A stretch of DNA of 36,687 nucleotides from Flavobacterium sp. (GCF_013823965.1 NZ_PNNA01000017.1:1-36687), one strand, 5' to 3'. Positions 1 to 9,094 are shown, counted from the first letter of the stretch. Notes: generated from the sequence alone by a model not told the origin. Program-made: numbers and translations.

Positions 1-32
1 GCAATTTAATCATTTATCATTTAAGTATGATG

Positions 33-60
33 TTGTTTTGCTTAAGATTAACTATATTTG
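33..60 (+). promoter_or_regulatory. Promoter of guaB
   Basis: TTG at 33-35, then 17 nt, then TATATTTG at 53-60. This fits the Bacteroidota sigma-ABfr consensus (TTG, 17-23 nt, TAnnTTTG). The expected start of transcription is about 66, giving a leader of roughly 25 nt before the ATG at 91. Confidence 0.7.
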
Positions 61-63
61 CAC

Positions 64-89
64 GCAATTTAACTACAACTTCAAATTGC
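64..89 (+). promoter_or_regulatory. Inverted repeat in the guaB leader
   Basis: GCAATTT at 64-70 and AAATTGC at 83-89 are perfect 7-bp complements with a 12-nt loop, ending one base before the guaB start codon. It could be an operator or an RNA hairpin at the ribosome entry site. If transcription starts at 66 the RNA stem loses its first two pairs, so a DNA operator is equally possible. Confidence 0.35.
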
Positions 90-90
90 A

Positions 91-1563
91 ATGATAGCAC
101 ATAACTCCAAGATTATCGGCGAAGGTTTAACTTACGATGATGTTTTATTAGTTCCAAATTACTCTAATGTACTTCCTCGCGAAGTGAGTATAAAATCAAG
201 ATTTTCCAGAAATATTTCACTAAATGTTCCAATTGTGTCCGCAGCGATGGATACCGTTACCGAAAGTGCCATGGCAATTGCCATCGCTCAAGAAGGAGGA
301 ATTGGCGTTTTGCACAAAAATATGACCATCGAACAACAAGCGGCCAAAGTACGCAAAGTAAAACGTGCCGAATCCGGAATGATTATCGATCCCGTGACAT
401 TGCCTTTGTCTTCAAACGTGGCCGATGCGAAAAATGCCATGAAAGAATTTGGCATTGGCGGTATTCCGATTGTTGATGAAAATAAAGTCTTGAAAGGAAT
501 TGTGACGAATAGAGATTTACGTTTCGAAAAAAATAATGCCAGACCTATTATCGAAGTGATGACCAGCCAAAATTTGGTTACAGTTTCCGAAGGAACTTCT
601 CTTGGTCAAGCCGAAGTCGTTCTTCAAGGATACAAAATCGAAAAACTTCCGGTGGTCAATGCCCAAAATAAATTGGTCGGATTGATCACTTTTAGAGATA
701 TTACCAAATTAACCCAAAAACCAAACGCCAACAAAGATGTTTATGGTCGTTTGCGTGTTGCGGCAGCCATTGGTGTAACAGGCGATGCACTCGAAAGAGC
801 CAAAGCATTGGTTCAAGCCGGTGTCGATGCCATCATTATTGATACCGCCCACGGTCATACACAAGGTGTTGTCAATGTATTGAAAGACGTAAAAACAAAT
901 TTTCCGGAAATAGATGTTATCGTCGGAAATATAGCCACGCCAGAAGCCGCTAAATTCCTTGTCGAGAATGGTGCCGATGGTGTAAAAGTTGGAATTGGAC
1001 CAGGTTCTATTTGTACCACTCGTATTATTGCAGGTGTCGGTTTTCCTCAATTTTCTGCCGTTCTCGAAGTTGCCGCCGCTTTAAAAGGAACTGGAGTTCC
1101 CGTTATTGCCGATGGTGGAATTCGCTACACGGGAGATATTCCTAAAGCAATTGCTGCCGGTGCTGATTGTGTAATGTTAGGTTCACTTCTGGCAGGTACC
1201 AAAGAATCACCAGGCGAAACCATTATTTTCGAAGGAAGAAAATTCAAATCCTACCGCGGAATGGGTTCTGTTGAAGCAATGGAAGGTGGTTCAAAAGACC
1301 GTTATTTCCAAGATGTGGAAGATGATGTTAAAAAACTGGTTCCCGAAGGAATTGTGGGTCGTGTGCCTTACAAAGGAGAATTGGAAGAAAGCATGCAACA
1401 ATTCATTGGTGGACTTCGTGCCGGAATGGGTTATTGTGGTGCAAAAGATGTTCCAACATTGCAGGAAACAGGACGTTTCGTGCGCATCACATCAAGTGGA
1501 ATTACCGAAAGTCATCCGCATAATGTGACGATTACCAAAGAAGCTCCGAATTATTCGAGATAA
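91..1563 (+). CDS. guaB: Inosine-5'-monophosphate dehydrogenase
   Basis: Catalyses NAD-dependent oxidation of IMP to XMP, the committed step of guanine nucleotide synthesis in the cytosol. The 490 residues match the usual bacterial length. The N-terminal part of the TIM barrel (about 1-90) is followed by a tandem CBS-domain insert (about 93-205), and the barrel then resumes. The catalytic loop GPGSICTTR places the active-site cysteine near residue 308. The NAD-side motif DTAHGH lies at about 251-256, and the mobile flap carrying [11 protein letters not shown] at about 391. The gene has its own promoter and a strong hairpin terminator, so it looks monocistronic. Nothing is missing or odd in the protein. 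Identification is secure. Confidence 0.97.
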   Translation: MIAHNSKIIGEGLTYDDVLLVPNYSNVLPREVSIKSRFSRNISLNVPIVSAAMDTVTESAMAIAIAQEGGIGVLHKNMTIEQQAAKVRKVKRAESGMIIDPVTLPLSSNVADAKNAMKEFGIGGIPIVDENKVLKGIVTNRDLRFEKNNARPIIEVMTSQNLVTVSEGTSLGQAEVVLQGYKIEKLPVVNAQNKLVGLITFRDITKLTQKPNANKDVYGRLRVAAAIGVTGDALERAKALVQAGVDAIIIDTAHGHTQGVVNVLKDVKTNFPEIDVIVGNIATPEAAKFLVENGADGVKVGIGPGSICTTRIIAGVGFPQFSAVLEVAAALKGTGVPVIADGGIRYTGDIPKAIAAGADCVMLGSLLAGTKESPGETIIFEGRKFKSYRGMGSVEAMEGGSKDRYFQDVEDDVKKLVPEGIVGRVPYKGELEESMQQFIGGLRAGMGYCGAKDVPTLQETGRFVRITSSGITESHPHNVTITKEAPNYSR

Positions 1564-1593
1564 AATAGTTTTAAAGGCGAAAGTCTAAAATTC

Positions 1594-1627
1594 AAAAGGC
1601 ACAAGATTCATTTTTTGTGCCTTTTTT
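1594..1627. terminator. Bidirectional terminator between guaB and the KefC-like gene
   Basis: An 11-bp stem pairs AAAAGGCACAA (1594-1604) with TTGTGCCTTTT (1615-1625). A-rich and T-rich flanks lie on either side, so it can serve both convergent genes. Confidence 0.8.
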
Positions 1628-1629
1628 GA

Positions 1630-3504
1630 TTATTCCGCCATTTTTTTCTTTAAGTGTTCACTGTCCCAACTGTGATTGTTTGCGGCTTTTTGTGATTCTA
1701 AATCATTTTTCAGGAGTTGTTCCAGCCATTTTATTTCTGCATTTATGGTGGTTAAATAAGCCATTTTATTGTATCTTTTTTTGGCTAATTTGCGTGTCGT
1801 TATTTCATCATTTTTTATAAATTGAGTGGCTTGACGGGTTGCCGTGTATTTTCGATATCCCAATTCCACCAAAACATCTATGCCCATATTTACGGCACTG
1901 TACAAGGTTTCTCGATAAATATGCGCTATTTTATAATCGATTAATTCGTAGGCGTCGATTCTGTTACGGGCACGAGTGAGGATTTTTAAATTTGGAAAAT
2001 GTACCCGTAACGTTTCAATTATGCTCAAATTTGTTTTGGGATTATCAATTGCGGCAATAAAGAGTTTTGCATTGGCACAACCGGCAGCTTCCAATAATTC
2101 TAATCTCGTGGCATCGCCATAATGCGCCTTGAAACCCATTTTTCGCAAGAAATCAATTTGGTCACAATCATTGTCCAATATGGTTGATTTTATCTTGTTG
2201 GCTCTCAACAATCGCCCCACGGTACTCCCAAAATGGCCAAAACCAGCTATGATAACAGGATTATGTTCATTAATTATGGCACTTTCTTCTTCACTTTCCT
2301 TTTTATTGATTTTTGAATTTTGGAGCATAAAACGTTCATTGATGAATTGCAAAAAGGGTGTAGATACCATACTCATTGCGATGATTGCCATAATTTGGTT
2401 GGCCAAAATAGTTGGAACAATATTTAATTGAATGCAGAAACTCATAATCACGAAACCAAATTCTCCGGATTGGCTTAAGCCAAGGGCAAATAGTGTGTTT
2501 TCTTCTGTTTTCTTTTTGTAAAATCGGCTAATTAAAAAGGAAACCGTAAATTTTATGAATGTGAGCACAGCTCCAAAAACAAGAATAAATAGCGGATTGT
2601 CCATAACAAGTTGAAAATTGATCGATGCGCCTACGCCAATAAAAAACAAGCCTAAAAGCAATCCTTTGAATGGAGCAATATCGCCTTCCAATTCGTGTCG
2701 AAATTCAGAATTGGCTAGCACAACACCGGACAAAAAAGTTCCAAGGGCTGGACTAATTCCTATCAAATGCATCAAACATGAAATACTCACCACCAGCAGC
2801 AAAGCCGAGGCGGTAAATAATTCTTGGAGGCGCGTTTTGGCTATAATTTTGAATAATAAAACAAACAGAAAACGACCGCCAAAATAAATGAGCGAAATAA
2901 TTCCAACAATAATTCCAGCTTGTATCCAACCGGGAAAACTTGAAATCAAGGATTGATGAACGTCATGTGCTGCGTTTGGAATCGATGTTGCCAGAATGGG
3001 CAAAAAAACTAAAATAGGAATTACCGCAATATCTTGAAAAAGCAGAACGGCAAAAGAGGATTGTCCTAGCGCGGTATTTCTCAATCCTTTTTCGGATAGA
3101 CTTTGCAATACAATTGCGGAAGAGGATAAGGCCAATGTGGATGAAATGGCTAACGTGGTCTTCCAATTCCAATCCATAAAGAGAATGCATCCCATAAATA
3201 CAATCAATATTGTGCCAAATAATTGCATGGAGCCCATACCGAAAAAGATTTTTCGAATTTTCCAAGACTTGCCAGGTTCCATTTCCAAGCCTATCAAAAA
3301 CAGCATCATTACGATACCAAATTCGGCAAAACGCATAATGTCGTGACCTTCTTGACCGATTAATCCCAATACAAAAGGGCCAATAATAATCCCTGCCAGC
3401 AAGTAGCCTAAAATGGAACTCATTCCCAGTTTTTTGGCGATGGGAACAAATACAACCGCTGCCGATAAATAGATAACTGCTTGAAAGAGAAAATCTGTTT
3501 CCAT
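1630..3504 (-). CDS. KefB/KefC-type cation:proton antiporter with RCK domain
   Basis: A CPA2-family monovalent cation/H+ antiporter of the inner membrane. Residues about 1-390 hold some twelve hydrophobic segments, with the conserved FQDIAVIPIL segment near 156. A TrkA-N (RCK) nucleotide-binding domain follows, with the dinucleotide motif GFGHFG at 421-426 and the Rossmann-type DNDCDQIDFLRKMG after it. Length is 624 residues, close to E. coli KefB and KefC (about 600-620). A KefF-like flavoprotein gene sits one base upstream, which is the standard Kef arrangement and supports a gated K+ efflux system responding to electrophile or redox stress. Whether the gating ligand is a glutathione adduct, as in E. 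coli, cannot be told here. An alternative name is simply CPA2 antiporter. Confidence 0.85.
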   Translation of the reverse strand: METDFLFQAVIYLSAAVVFVPIAKKLGMSSILGYLLAGIIIGPFVLGLIGQEGHDIMRFAEFGIVMMLFLIGLEMEPGKSWKIRKIFFGMGSMQLFGTILIVFMGCILFMDWNWKTTLAISSTLALSSSAIVLQSLSEKGLRNTALGQSSFAVLLFQDIAVIPILVFLPILATSIPNAAHDVHQSLISSFPGWIQAGIIVGIISLIYFGGRFLFVLLFKIIAKTRLQELFTASALLLVVSISCLMHLIGISPALGTFLSGVVLANSEFRHELEGDIAPFKGLLLGLFFIGVGASINFQLVMDNPLFILVFGAVLTFIKFTVSFLISRFYKKKTEENTLFALGLSQSGEFGFVIMSFCIQLNIVPTILANQIMAIIAMSMVSTPFLQFINERFMLQNSKINKKESEEESAIINEHNPVIIAGFGHFGSTVGRLLRANKIKSTILDNDCDQIDFLRKMGFKAHYGDATRLELLEAAGCANAKLFIAAIDNPKTNLSIIETLRVHFPNLKILTRARNRIDAYELIDYKIAHIYRETLYSAVNMGIDVLVELGYRKYTATRQATQFIKNDEITTRKLAKKRYNKMAYLTTINAEIKWLEQLLKNDLESQKAANNHSWDSEHLKKKMAE

Positions 3505-3505
3505 A

Positions 3506-4111
3506 CTAATTCTGTTTTGTAAAAAACCAATCGTTCATATATTCGTAGCTTGAAATTTCAGTAGTTTCTAGATTGTTTTTCTCCAAATAATCTAGAAAAA
3601 GACCATAATTCAAACCATTTTTTTCGCAATCTTCCGGTTTCATTTTATACGTTCCGTGTATCACAAATGGTGGCAAATAGTGCATATTGCATACTTTTGC
3701 CGTTTGATTAAAGGGTTCCAGCAAATTGACAATTCGATACCGATCATTACCCGTTTCGCAAAAACTTTCCCGATCACCGCCAGTTGTAATTACCTGAAAA
3801 ATAATTTTACCCTTCAAGCTTTCCCCTTTTTTGCCATAAGCCCAACCGTATTCGAGCACCATATCAATCCATTGTTTCATCAGCGGCGGACAATTGTACC
3901 AATACATGGGATGATGCCAGATGATGATATCGTGATTGTTCAACAACTGTTGCTCTCGTTTTACGTCGACATCAAAATCAGGATATTCTTCATAAAGATC
4001 GTGGAAGGTGATGTTTTTAGAATCGGGAATGTTTTTCACCAACGATTTATTCGCACATGATTTTTCAAACAGTGGATGAAAAAATAGAATCAAAATTTTG
4101 TTGATGGACAT
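3506..4111 (-). CDS. KefF/KefG-like NAD(P)H oxidoreductase, antiporter partner
   Basis: A flavodoxin-like NAD(P)H dehydrogenase of the quinone reductase (NQO/MdaB/KefF) family, 201 residues. The N-terminal strand NKILILFFHP leads into the FMN-binding fold, and IIIWHHPMYWYNCPPLMKQW (about residues 62-81) is the family signature for flavin binding. TTGGDRES near residue 110 is the second flavin loop. The stop codon at 3506-3508 is separated from the antiporter ATG (3502-3504) by one base, so the two are almost certainly co-translated. In E. coli such proteins bind the Kef channel and are needed for full activity; that role is inferred here from adjacency and family. Confidence 0.82.
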   Translation of the reverse strand: MSINKILILFFHPLFEKSCANKSLVKNIPDSKNITFHDLYEEYPDFDVDVKREQQLLNNHDIIIWHHPMYWYNCPPLMKQWIDMVLEYGWAYGKKGESLKGKIIFQVITTGGDRESFCETGNDRYRIVNLLEPFNQTAKVCNMHYLPPFVIHGTYKMKPEDCEKNGLNYGLFLDYLEKNNLETTEISSYEYMNDWFFTKQN

Positions 4112-4425
4112 CGTTGCTGTTTTTAAAAAATGGAATGCAACATTTTAATTTCTGCTACCGAAACATTTCTACTTTTTGCTTAAGGGAAGACAGAGAAAAG
4201 GTTTCCGCTTCCACTTTAGGTTATTTTTTAAATAACAGTGCTATTCTGACAGAGATTCTATTGTATTAAAGTTATGAAATTTTATAAGTCTGTATTTCTC
4301 AAAAGTTAATTTTTAAGATATAATTATCATAAAAAACAGAAAATCCCGTCAAAACAAAATACTGAGATTTTGTTTTGACGGGATTTTAAGACATATAAAA
4401 CCCTCTCGTTTATTTATGTAACGTG
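4112..4425. other. Gene-free spacer between kefF-like and CPA2 genes
   Basis: About 314 bases without a credible gene. The only clear element is the long hairpin at 4341-4386. No good -7 box for the kefF-like gene was found. Confidence 0.6.
4341..4386 (-). terminator. Terminator with a perfect 20-bp stem
   Basis: AAATCCCGTCAAAACAAAAT at 4341-4360 and its exact complement at 4367-4386 enclose a 6-nt loop. On the minus strand the stem is followed by a T-rich run, as expected downstream of the CPA2 gene ending at 4426. The perfect 20-bp pairing is longer than the other terminators in this window. Confidence 0.8.
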
Positions 4426-6666
4426 TTAATTATGAACTAGATCTGTCAATAAGTTTTTGTCGCCAACAATCCAGAGAATATCGTCTTTTTCTAGAATCAC
4501 GTCGGATTCAGGATTCAGGATACGTTTTCTTTTTTTCTCGATGCCTACAATTAAACCATTTGTTTTTTCCCTTAATTTAGATTCTCGAATCGTTTTTCCT
4601 ATGTAACTTTCGTTTTTTAATTCGATTTGTCGCAACACAATTTCTGGTTCGATAAAATCATCGGGTGCATCCATTTCGTGCTGGTCTAGATAGGTTTTAA
4701 ATTCCTTGACTTGAACATCGGTTCCTATTACGCAAATTTCATCTCCGGGAAATAAACGTTCCCCAGCTTTGGGAATATTAATCATGAATTCTCCTCGCTT
4801 GATGGAGGCGATATTTACACCCATTTGTTCCCTAATTTGCAATTCTTGCAAGGTTTTTCCTGCAATGTTTGATGCTGGAGCTATTTCAAAAAAGGCCATG
4901 TGCTCATCCCAAGGTGACAGGCTGCTGATGGTTTTTTTGACTTTGGCAATTTCTCTGTCATTTAAATTCTTCAAGAAATGACCTTCAATTTTATAATATT
5001 GTCCGTTCAGTTTTTTTTGAAAAATGAAGTAAACAATAATGGCAACAATCAGTACGAGGAAAGCTATTTTAGGAGAGAAGAAAATGTTCAATAAAAAGCC
5101 AATAAAAAAGATGGAAAGTACCAACCTAAACAAAAACATCATGATTATTGGGCCACGATATTTGCGTTCATCAATCAAAATGGAAACTTCATTTGCGGCA
5201 AAACGACGTAATGACAATGCCCATAAAAAAGGAGATACAGCGATTAACGTAATTAAAGCTCCCAGCGCATTTCCGTATTTGAAATCATTCACCATCGGCA
5301 AAAGATATTTGGATGAAAGCAATATGGCGGCCAATATTATGGTAGAAAAAACAACCAGTTGCGTCAAGTAACTGTTGATGACAATTTGCCAATTGCTTAC
5401 CGATTTTATGGCTTGCGTATTGGCACTGTAACGTTCAATTCGTTTAATCCATCTTCTAGGTAATTTTCTGGATAAATATTCCGAAAATGGAGTCGAAAAT
5501 TTCACCATAAAAGGCGTCGTAAAAGTCGTCACTGCCGAAACTGCCACCACAATTGGATACAGAAAATCACTGGTAACATTCAGTGTCATTCCCATTGCGG
5601 CAATGATGAACGAGAATTCACCTATTTGCGATAAACTCATCCCTGTTTGCACCGATTGTTTCAAAGGTTGTCCCGAAAGCAAGGCGCCAATGGTGGAACT
5701 CATCGACTGTCCAAAGATGGTAACAAAAGTCAAAATCACAACCGGCCAAGTATGTGTAAATAAAGTGTCTGGATTAATCAACATTCCCACTGACACGAAG
5801 AAAACAGCTCCAAATAGATCTTTTACGGGTTTTACCAAATGTTCTATGTGTTCTGCCTGAGTCGTTTCAGCAATAATGGAACCCATTATAAAAGCTCCAA
5901 GCGCGGGCGAAAAACCTACATTGGCTGCCAAGCCCACCATCATTAGGCACAAAGCCAGAGAGATAATCAACAACATTTCGTCCGTCAATAAATGTTTGGC
6001 TTTTTTTAGTAAAGTGGGAATAAAAAAGATGCCGCCCACAAACCAAATTGTCAAGAAAAATACCAGTTTCAATACGGATTGCATCAATTCCATTCCTGAA
6101 AATTGTTGGCTTACCGCAATGGTCGACAGCAAAACCATCATCAAAATGGCAACAATATCCTGAACAATCAGCGAACCAATGACGATTCCGGCAAATTTTT
6201 GGCTCTTTACACCCAATTCATCAAACGTTTTGAGAATTATGGTCGTGGAAGAGATTGAAAGAATAACACCAAGAAACAAACTGTCCATTTTGGACCAATC
6301 CATCCATTGGCCAGCGAAATATCCAATAAAAATCATCGTCACAATTTGTGTGACGGCTGTAATTGAGGCTGTTCCGCCCACTTTCATCAGCTTTTTAAAA
6401 CTGAATTCCAATCCTAAGCTGAACAACAAAAAGATAACGCCAATTTCGGCCCAAACTTCCACACTCTTGATGTCTTTTACCGACGGAAAAAAATCAAAGT
6501 GGTTTCCCGCCAAAAAACCGGCAATCAAATACCCCAAAACCAAGGGTTGTTTTAATTTTTTAAATATCAAAACAGCAATTCCGGCAGTCATCAAGATTAA
6601 TCCCAAATCGCTGATTAAAGGTTCTAGATGATGGGAAACTTCGGTTACTTTTTCAGCTGCACTCAT
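4426..6666 (-). CDS. CPA2 cation:proton antiporter with two TrkA-C domains
   Basis: An inner-membrane Na+/H+ or K+/H+ exchanger-like protein of 746 residues from this start. An upstream ATG at 6711 would add 15 residues with no family resemblance; MSAAEKVTEV was preferred. The first 400 residues form the exchanger module with the expected VIGSLIVQDIVAILMM segment. Unlike the neighbouring KefC-like protein it has no TrkA-N nucleotide domain. Instead a second hydrophobic block of about four segments (roughly residues 425-570) is followed by two consecutive TrkA-C (RCK_C) domains, about 595-670 and 680-746. This suggests gating by a small ligand such as a cyclic dinucleotide or nucleotide, which is inference. 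It has its own terminator and is not obviously in an operon. Confidence 0.82.
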   Translation of the reverse strand: MSAAEKVTEVSHHLEPLISDLGLILMTAGIAVLIFKKLKQPLVLGYLIAGFLAGNHFDFFPSVKDIKSVEVWAEIGVIFLLFSLGLEFSFKKLMKVGGTASITAVTQIVTMIFIGYFAGQWMDWSKMDSLFLGVILSISSTTIILKTFDELGVKSQKFAGIVIGSLIVQDIVAILMMVLLSTIAVSQQFSGMELMQSVLKLVFFLTIWFVGGIFFIPTLLKKAKHLLTDEMLLIISLALCLMMVGLAANVGFSPALGAFIMGSIIAETTQAEHIEHLVKPVKDLFGAVFFVSVGMLINPDTLFTHTWPVVILTFVTIFGQSMSSTIGALLSGQPLKQSVQTGMSLSQIGEFSFIIAAMGMTLNVTSDFLYPIVVAVSAVTTFTTPFMVKFSTPFSEYLSRKLPRRWIKRIERYSANTQAIKSVSNWQIVINSYLTQLVVFSTIILAAILLSSKYLLPMVNDFKYGNALGALITLIAVSPFLWALSLRRFAANEVSILIDERKYRGPIIMMFLFRLVLSIFFIGFLLNIFFSPKIAFLVLIVAIIVYFIFQKKLNGQYYKIEGHFLKNLNDREIAKVKKTISSLSPWDEHMAFFEIAPASNIAGKTLQELQIREQMGVNIASIKRGEFMINIPKAGERLFPGDEICVIGTDVQVKEFKTYLDQHEMDAPDDFIEPEIVLRQIELKNESYIGKTIRESKLREKTNGLIVGIEKKRKRILNPESDVILEKDDILWIVGDKNLLTDLVHN

Positions 6667-6828
6667 ATAATTAGATGTTTTTTTTAGGAGTAATTCCAGT
6701 CCTTTGGTCAAGTTTTTTTCAAAACTATTTCCTTAAAGACTTTCCACTACTGTCTGGGCTAAATTACAAAAAACCATTGAAGGCTAATAGACATTTCTAT
6801 ACTTAAAAGGTCTTTTTGAATTTATGCC

Positions 6829-6855
6829 AAAAAAAAGCCGTCTTTTGACGGCTTT
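6829..6855 (-). terminator. Terminator of purB
   Basis: AAAGCCGTC (6834-6842) pairs with GACGGCTTT (6847-6855) around a TTTT loop. The eight A bases at 6829-6836 form the T tract on the minus strand, just after the purB stop. Confidence 0.85.
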
Positions 6856-6875
6856 CATAAAAAATGTGGATGGAA

Positions 6876-8222
6876 TTAAATCCCCAAGAAATTACTTGGC
6901 GTGATTTGCATTAATTCGGCTTTGATTTCTGCTGAAACTTCTAATGTTCCAATAAATTCGTGAATAGAATCTTTAGTAATGGCTGCATTAGTTCTTGTTA
7001 ATCCTTTCAAGGCTTCATAAGGATTTGGATAGGCTTCGCGACGCAAAATTGTTTGAATAGCCTCGGCAACAACCGCCCAGTTTTTTTCTAAATCTTCTTC
7101 GAATTTTGGTTCGTTCAACAATAGTTTGTTCAATCCTTTCAAAGTAGCTTCAAAAGCGATTAAAGTGTGTCCCATAGGAACGCCAATGTTTCTTAAAACC
7201 GTGCTGTCCGTTAAATCGCGTTGTAATCTGGAAACAGGTAATTTTGCCGAAAGATGTTCGAAAATAGCATTGGCAATTCCCAAGTTTCCTTCCGAATTCT
7301 CAAAATCAATTGGGTTTACTTTATGCGGCATTGCCGAAGAACCAATTTCTCCTGCCTTGATTTTTTGCTTGAAATATTCCATCGAAACATACGTCCAAAT
7401 ATCTCTGTCCAAGTCAATGATGATGGTGTTTATTCTTTTCAACGCATCAAAAAATGCAGCAAAATGATCGTAATGTTCAATTTGTGTAGTCGGGAAGGAG
7501 TGGTGCAAACCAAGATTTTCTTCCACGAAAGTGCCACCAAATTTTTTCCAGTCAATTTGTGGATAAGCCACGTGATGGGCGTTGTAATTTCCGGTTGCGC
7601 CACCAAATTTAGCAGCAAACGGAATGTTGAACAACAAACGCATTTGCTCTTCCAAACGTTCCACAAAAACACCTATTTCTTTACCCAAACGTGTTGGAGA
7701 AGCGGGTTGTCCGTGGGTTCTGGCTAGCATTGGAATGTCCTTCCATTCGATGCTCAACTCTTTTAATTTTGAAGTCAAAGTAATCAAAGAAGGCATATAA
7801 ATTTTCTCGAAAGCTTCTTTTGTCGAAAGCGGAATCGCGGTATTGTTGATGTCTTGTGAAGTCAGTCCAAAGTGGATGAACTCTTTGTATTGTGATAATC
7901 CCAGTTTCTCGAAAGCGTCTTTTATGAAATATTCCACGGCTTTTACATCGTGGTTGGTTACCTTTTCGGTTTCTTTTATCCAAAGTGCGTCTTCTGTGGA
8001 GAAGTTTTTATAGATATTTCGTAGACTTTCGAATAAATTTGTGTTTACGTCTTTTAATTGTGGTAAAGGAATTTCGCAAAGCGCAATGAAATATTCGATT
8101 TCAACCAATACGCGGTATTTGATTAATGCTTCTTCGGAGAAAAATTTTGAAAGGGAACTGGTTTTGCTTCTGTATCTTCCGTCAATTGGCGATACGGCGT
8201 TTAATTCGTTTAAAGTCGTCAT
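6876..8222 (-). CDS. purB: Adenylosuccinate lyase
   Basis: Cleaves fumarate from SAICAR and from adenylosuccinate, acting twice in purine synthesis. The 448 residues match the long E. coli-type enzyme (456) rather than the shorter Bacillus type. The fumarase/aspartase superfamily signature SSAMPHKVNP lies at 295-304 in the flexible catalytic loop. The TSQD motif is at 121-124 and the general-acid histidine sits in ARTHGQPASPT near residue 170. The gene has a recognisable -7 box just upstream and a terminator just downstream. It shares strand with the sirtuin gene but has its own promoter signal. Together with guaB and rdgB it is one of three purine-nucleotide genes here; they are not an operon. 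Confidence 0.96.
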   Translation of the reverse strand: MTTLNELNAVSPIDGRYRSKTSSLSKFFSEEALIKYRVLVEIEYFIALCEIPLPQLKDVNTNLFESLRNIYKNFSTEDALWIKETEKVTNHDVKAVEYFIKDAFEKLGLSQYKEFIHFGLTSQDINNTAIPLSTKEAFEKIYMPSLITLTSKLKELSIEWKDIPMLARTHGQPASPTRLGKEIGVFVERLEEQMRLLFNIPFAAKFGGATGNYNAHHVAYPQIDWKKFGGTFVEENLGLHHSFPTTQIEHYDHFAAFFDALKRINTIIIDLDRDIWTYVSMEYFKQKIKAGEIGSSAMPHKVNPIDFENSEGNLGIANAIFEHLSAKLPVSRLQRDLTDSTVLRNIGVPMGHTLIAFEATLKGLNKLLLNEPKFEEDLEKNWAVVAEAIQTILRREAYPNPYEALKGLTRTNAAITKDSIHEFIGTLEVSAEIKAELMQITPSNFLGI

Positions 8223-8245
8223 TGTTGTTGTGTTGTTAGAAAGCG

Positions 8246-8253
8246 CAAAAATA
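8246..8253 (-). promoter_or_regulatory. Candidate -7 box of purB
   Basis: On the minus strand this reads TATTTTTG, a full match to TAnnTTTG, 24 nt before the purB ATG. A TTG element at the proper distance is not evident. Confidence 0.4.
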
Positions 8254-8263
8254 AGGAATAGAG

Positions 8264-8291
8264 TTCAGTATTTTGTGTTCCGTGTTCGGTT
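8264..8291. repeat. Degenerate 7-nt-period repeat, purB-cobB junction
   Basis: Four consecutive heptads: TTCAGTA, then TTTTGTG, then TTCCGTG, then TTCGGTT. They fill the short gap before the end of the sirtuin gene and resemble the repeats at 18250 and 19815. Confidence 0.5.
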
Positions 8292-8293
8292 TT

Positions 8294-8986
8294 TTAGGAC
8301 AAATCGAATAATCTTTGTTTTAAAACCGCAACTCCTTCAGTGGCATTCATTGGAATAATTTCCAATGGATTTCTCAAATTAGGTATCGAGGCCGGTTTTG
8401 GATCAATATAAAAAACGGGAATTTCAGGTTTGGCAAATTCAATCAATCCCGCTGCAGGATATACTTGCAACGAAGTTCCAATGACTGCTAAAAAATCGGC
8501 TTGTTGCGTGATTTCCACAGCTTCTTCCAAAGCGGGAACTTCCTCGCCAAACCAAACAATGTGTGGTCGCAACTGGTTTCCTTTGTCATCGAAATCGCCA
8601 AAATTCAAATCGGTTTCCCAATCTAGAATGTAATTACTGTTCTTTGTACTTCGCACTTTCAACAATTCGCCGTGAAGGTGTAAAACAGTTGAACTTCCTG
8701 ATTTTTCGTGTAAGTTATCGACGTTTTGAGTGATGATGAAAACTTCGAAATCATTTTCCAATTCGGCCAGGATTTGATGACCTAAATTGGGTTGTACTTC
8801 TTGTAATTGTTGGCGTCTTTGGTTATAAAAATCCATCACCAATTTGGGGTTTTTCCTCCAGCCTTCGGGCGTTGCGACATCCATAATATTATGTCCTTCC
8901 CAAAGTCCTCCGGCATCGCGGAAGGTTTTGATACCGCTTTCGGCACTGATTCCGGCTCCGGTAAGAACAACTAATTTCTTTTTCAT
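8294..8986 (-). CDS. cobB: NAD-dependent deacylase, sirtuin of the CobB/SIRT5 class, zinc cysteines absent
   Basis: Removes acyl groups from protein lysines with consumption of NAD. The ATG at 8986 gives 230 residues starting MKKKLVVLTGAGIS. The open frame reaches 9292, but those 102 extra codons overlap the divergent methyltransferase gene and are not sirtuin-like. Motifs present are GAGISAESGIKTFRDAGGLW, TQNVDNLHEKSGS (86-98), the catalytic histidine in HLHGEL (His105), and GTSLQVYPAAG. Tyr54 and Arg57 (FYNQRR) match the YxxR signature of sirtuins that prefer succinyl or malonyl groups. The region that carries four zinc cysteines in E. coli CobB contains none, and the whole protein has no cysteine. 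Confidence 0.9.
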   Translation of the reverse strand: MKKKLVVLTGAGISAESGIKTFRDAGGLWEGHNIMDVATPEGWRKNPKLVMDFYNQRRQQLQEVQPNLGHQILAELENDFEVFIITQNVDNLHEKSGSSTVLHLHGELLKVRSTKNSNYILDWETDLNFGDFDDKGNQLRPHIVWFGEEVPALEEAVEITQQADFLAVIGTSLQVYPAAGLIEFAKPEIPVFYIDPKPASIPNLRNPLEIIPMNATEGVAVLKQRLFDLS

Positions 8987-9034
8987 AGTATTCTTTTTTT
9001 TATTTATTATGTGATTTCTCCTTCGTTGAAATGA

Positions 9035-9042
9035 CAAAATTA
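9035..9042 (-). promoter_or_regulatory. Candidate -7 box of the sirtuin gene
   Basis: Reads TAATTTTG on the minus strand, matching TAnnTTTG, 48 nt upstream of the ATG at 8986. It supports the short start. The -33 element is unclear. Confidence 0.4.
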
Positions 9043-9067
9043 GATGTTTTAAACTACTCTTTTTTAG

Positions 9068-9075
9068 TATTTTTG
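9068..9075 (+). promoter_or_regulatory. Candidate -7 box of the trmH-like gene
   Basis: TATTTTTG matches TAnnTTTG and lies 19 nt before the ATG at 9095, leaving a very short leader. It is divergent from the sirtuin box 25 bases away. The -33 element is weak. Confidence 0.4.
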
Positions 9076-9094
9076 CCAAAAATAATTCCACAAC

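Noticed and set aside
61..90. Purine riboswitch in the guaB leader
   Set aside because: The leader is only about 25 nt, far too short for the aptamer.
7254..7727. 157-codon open frame antisense to purB
   Set aside because: Shadow of purB; no family resemblance and no initiation signal.
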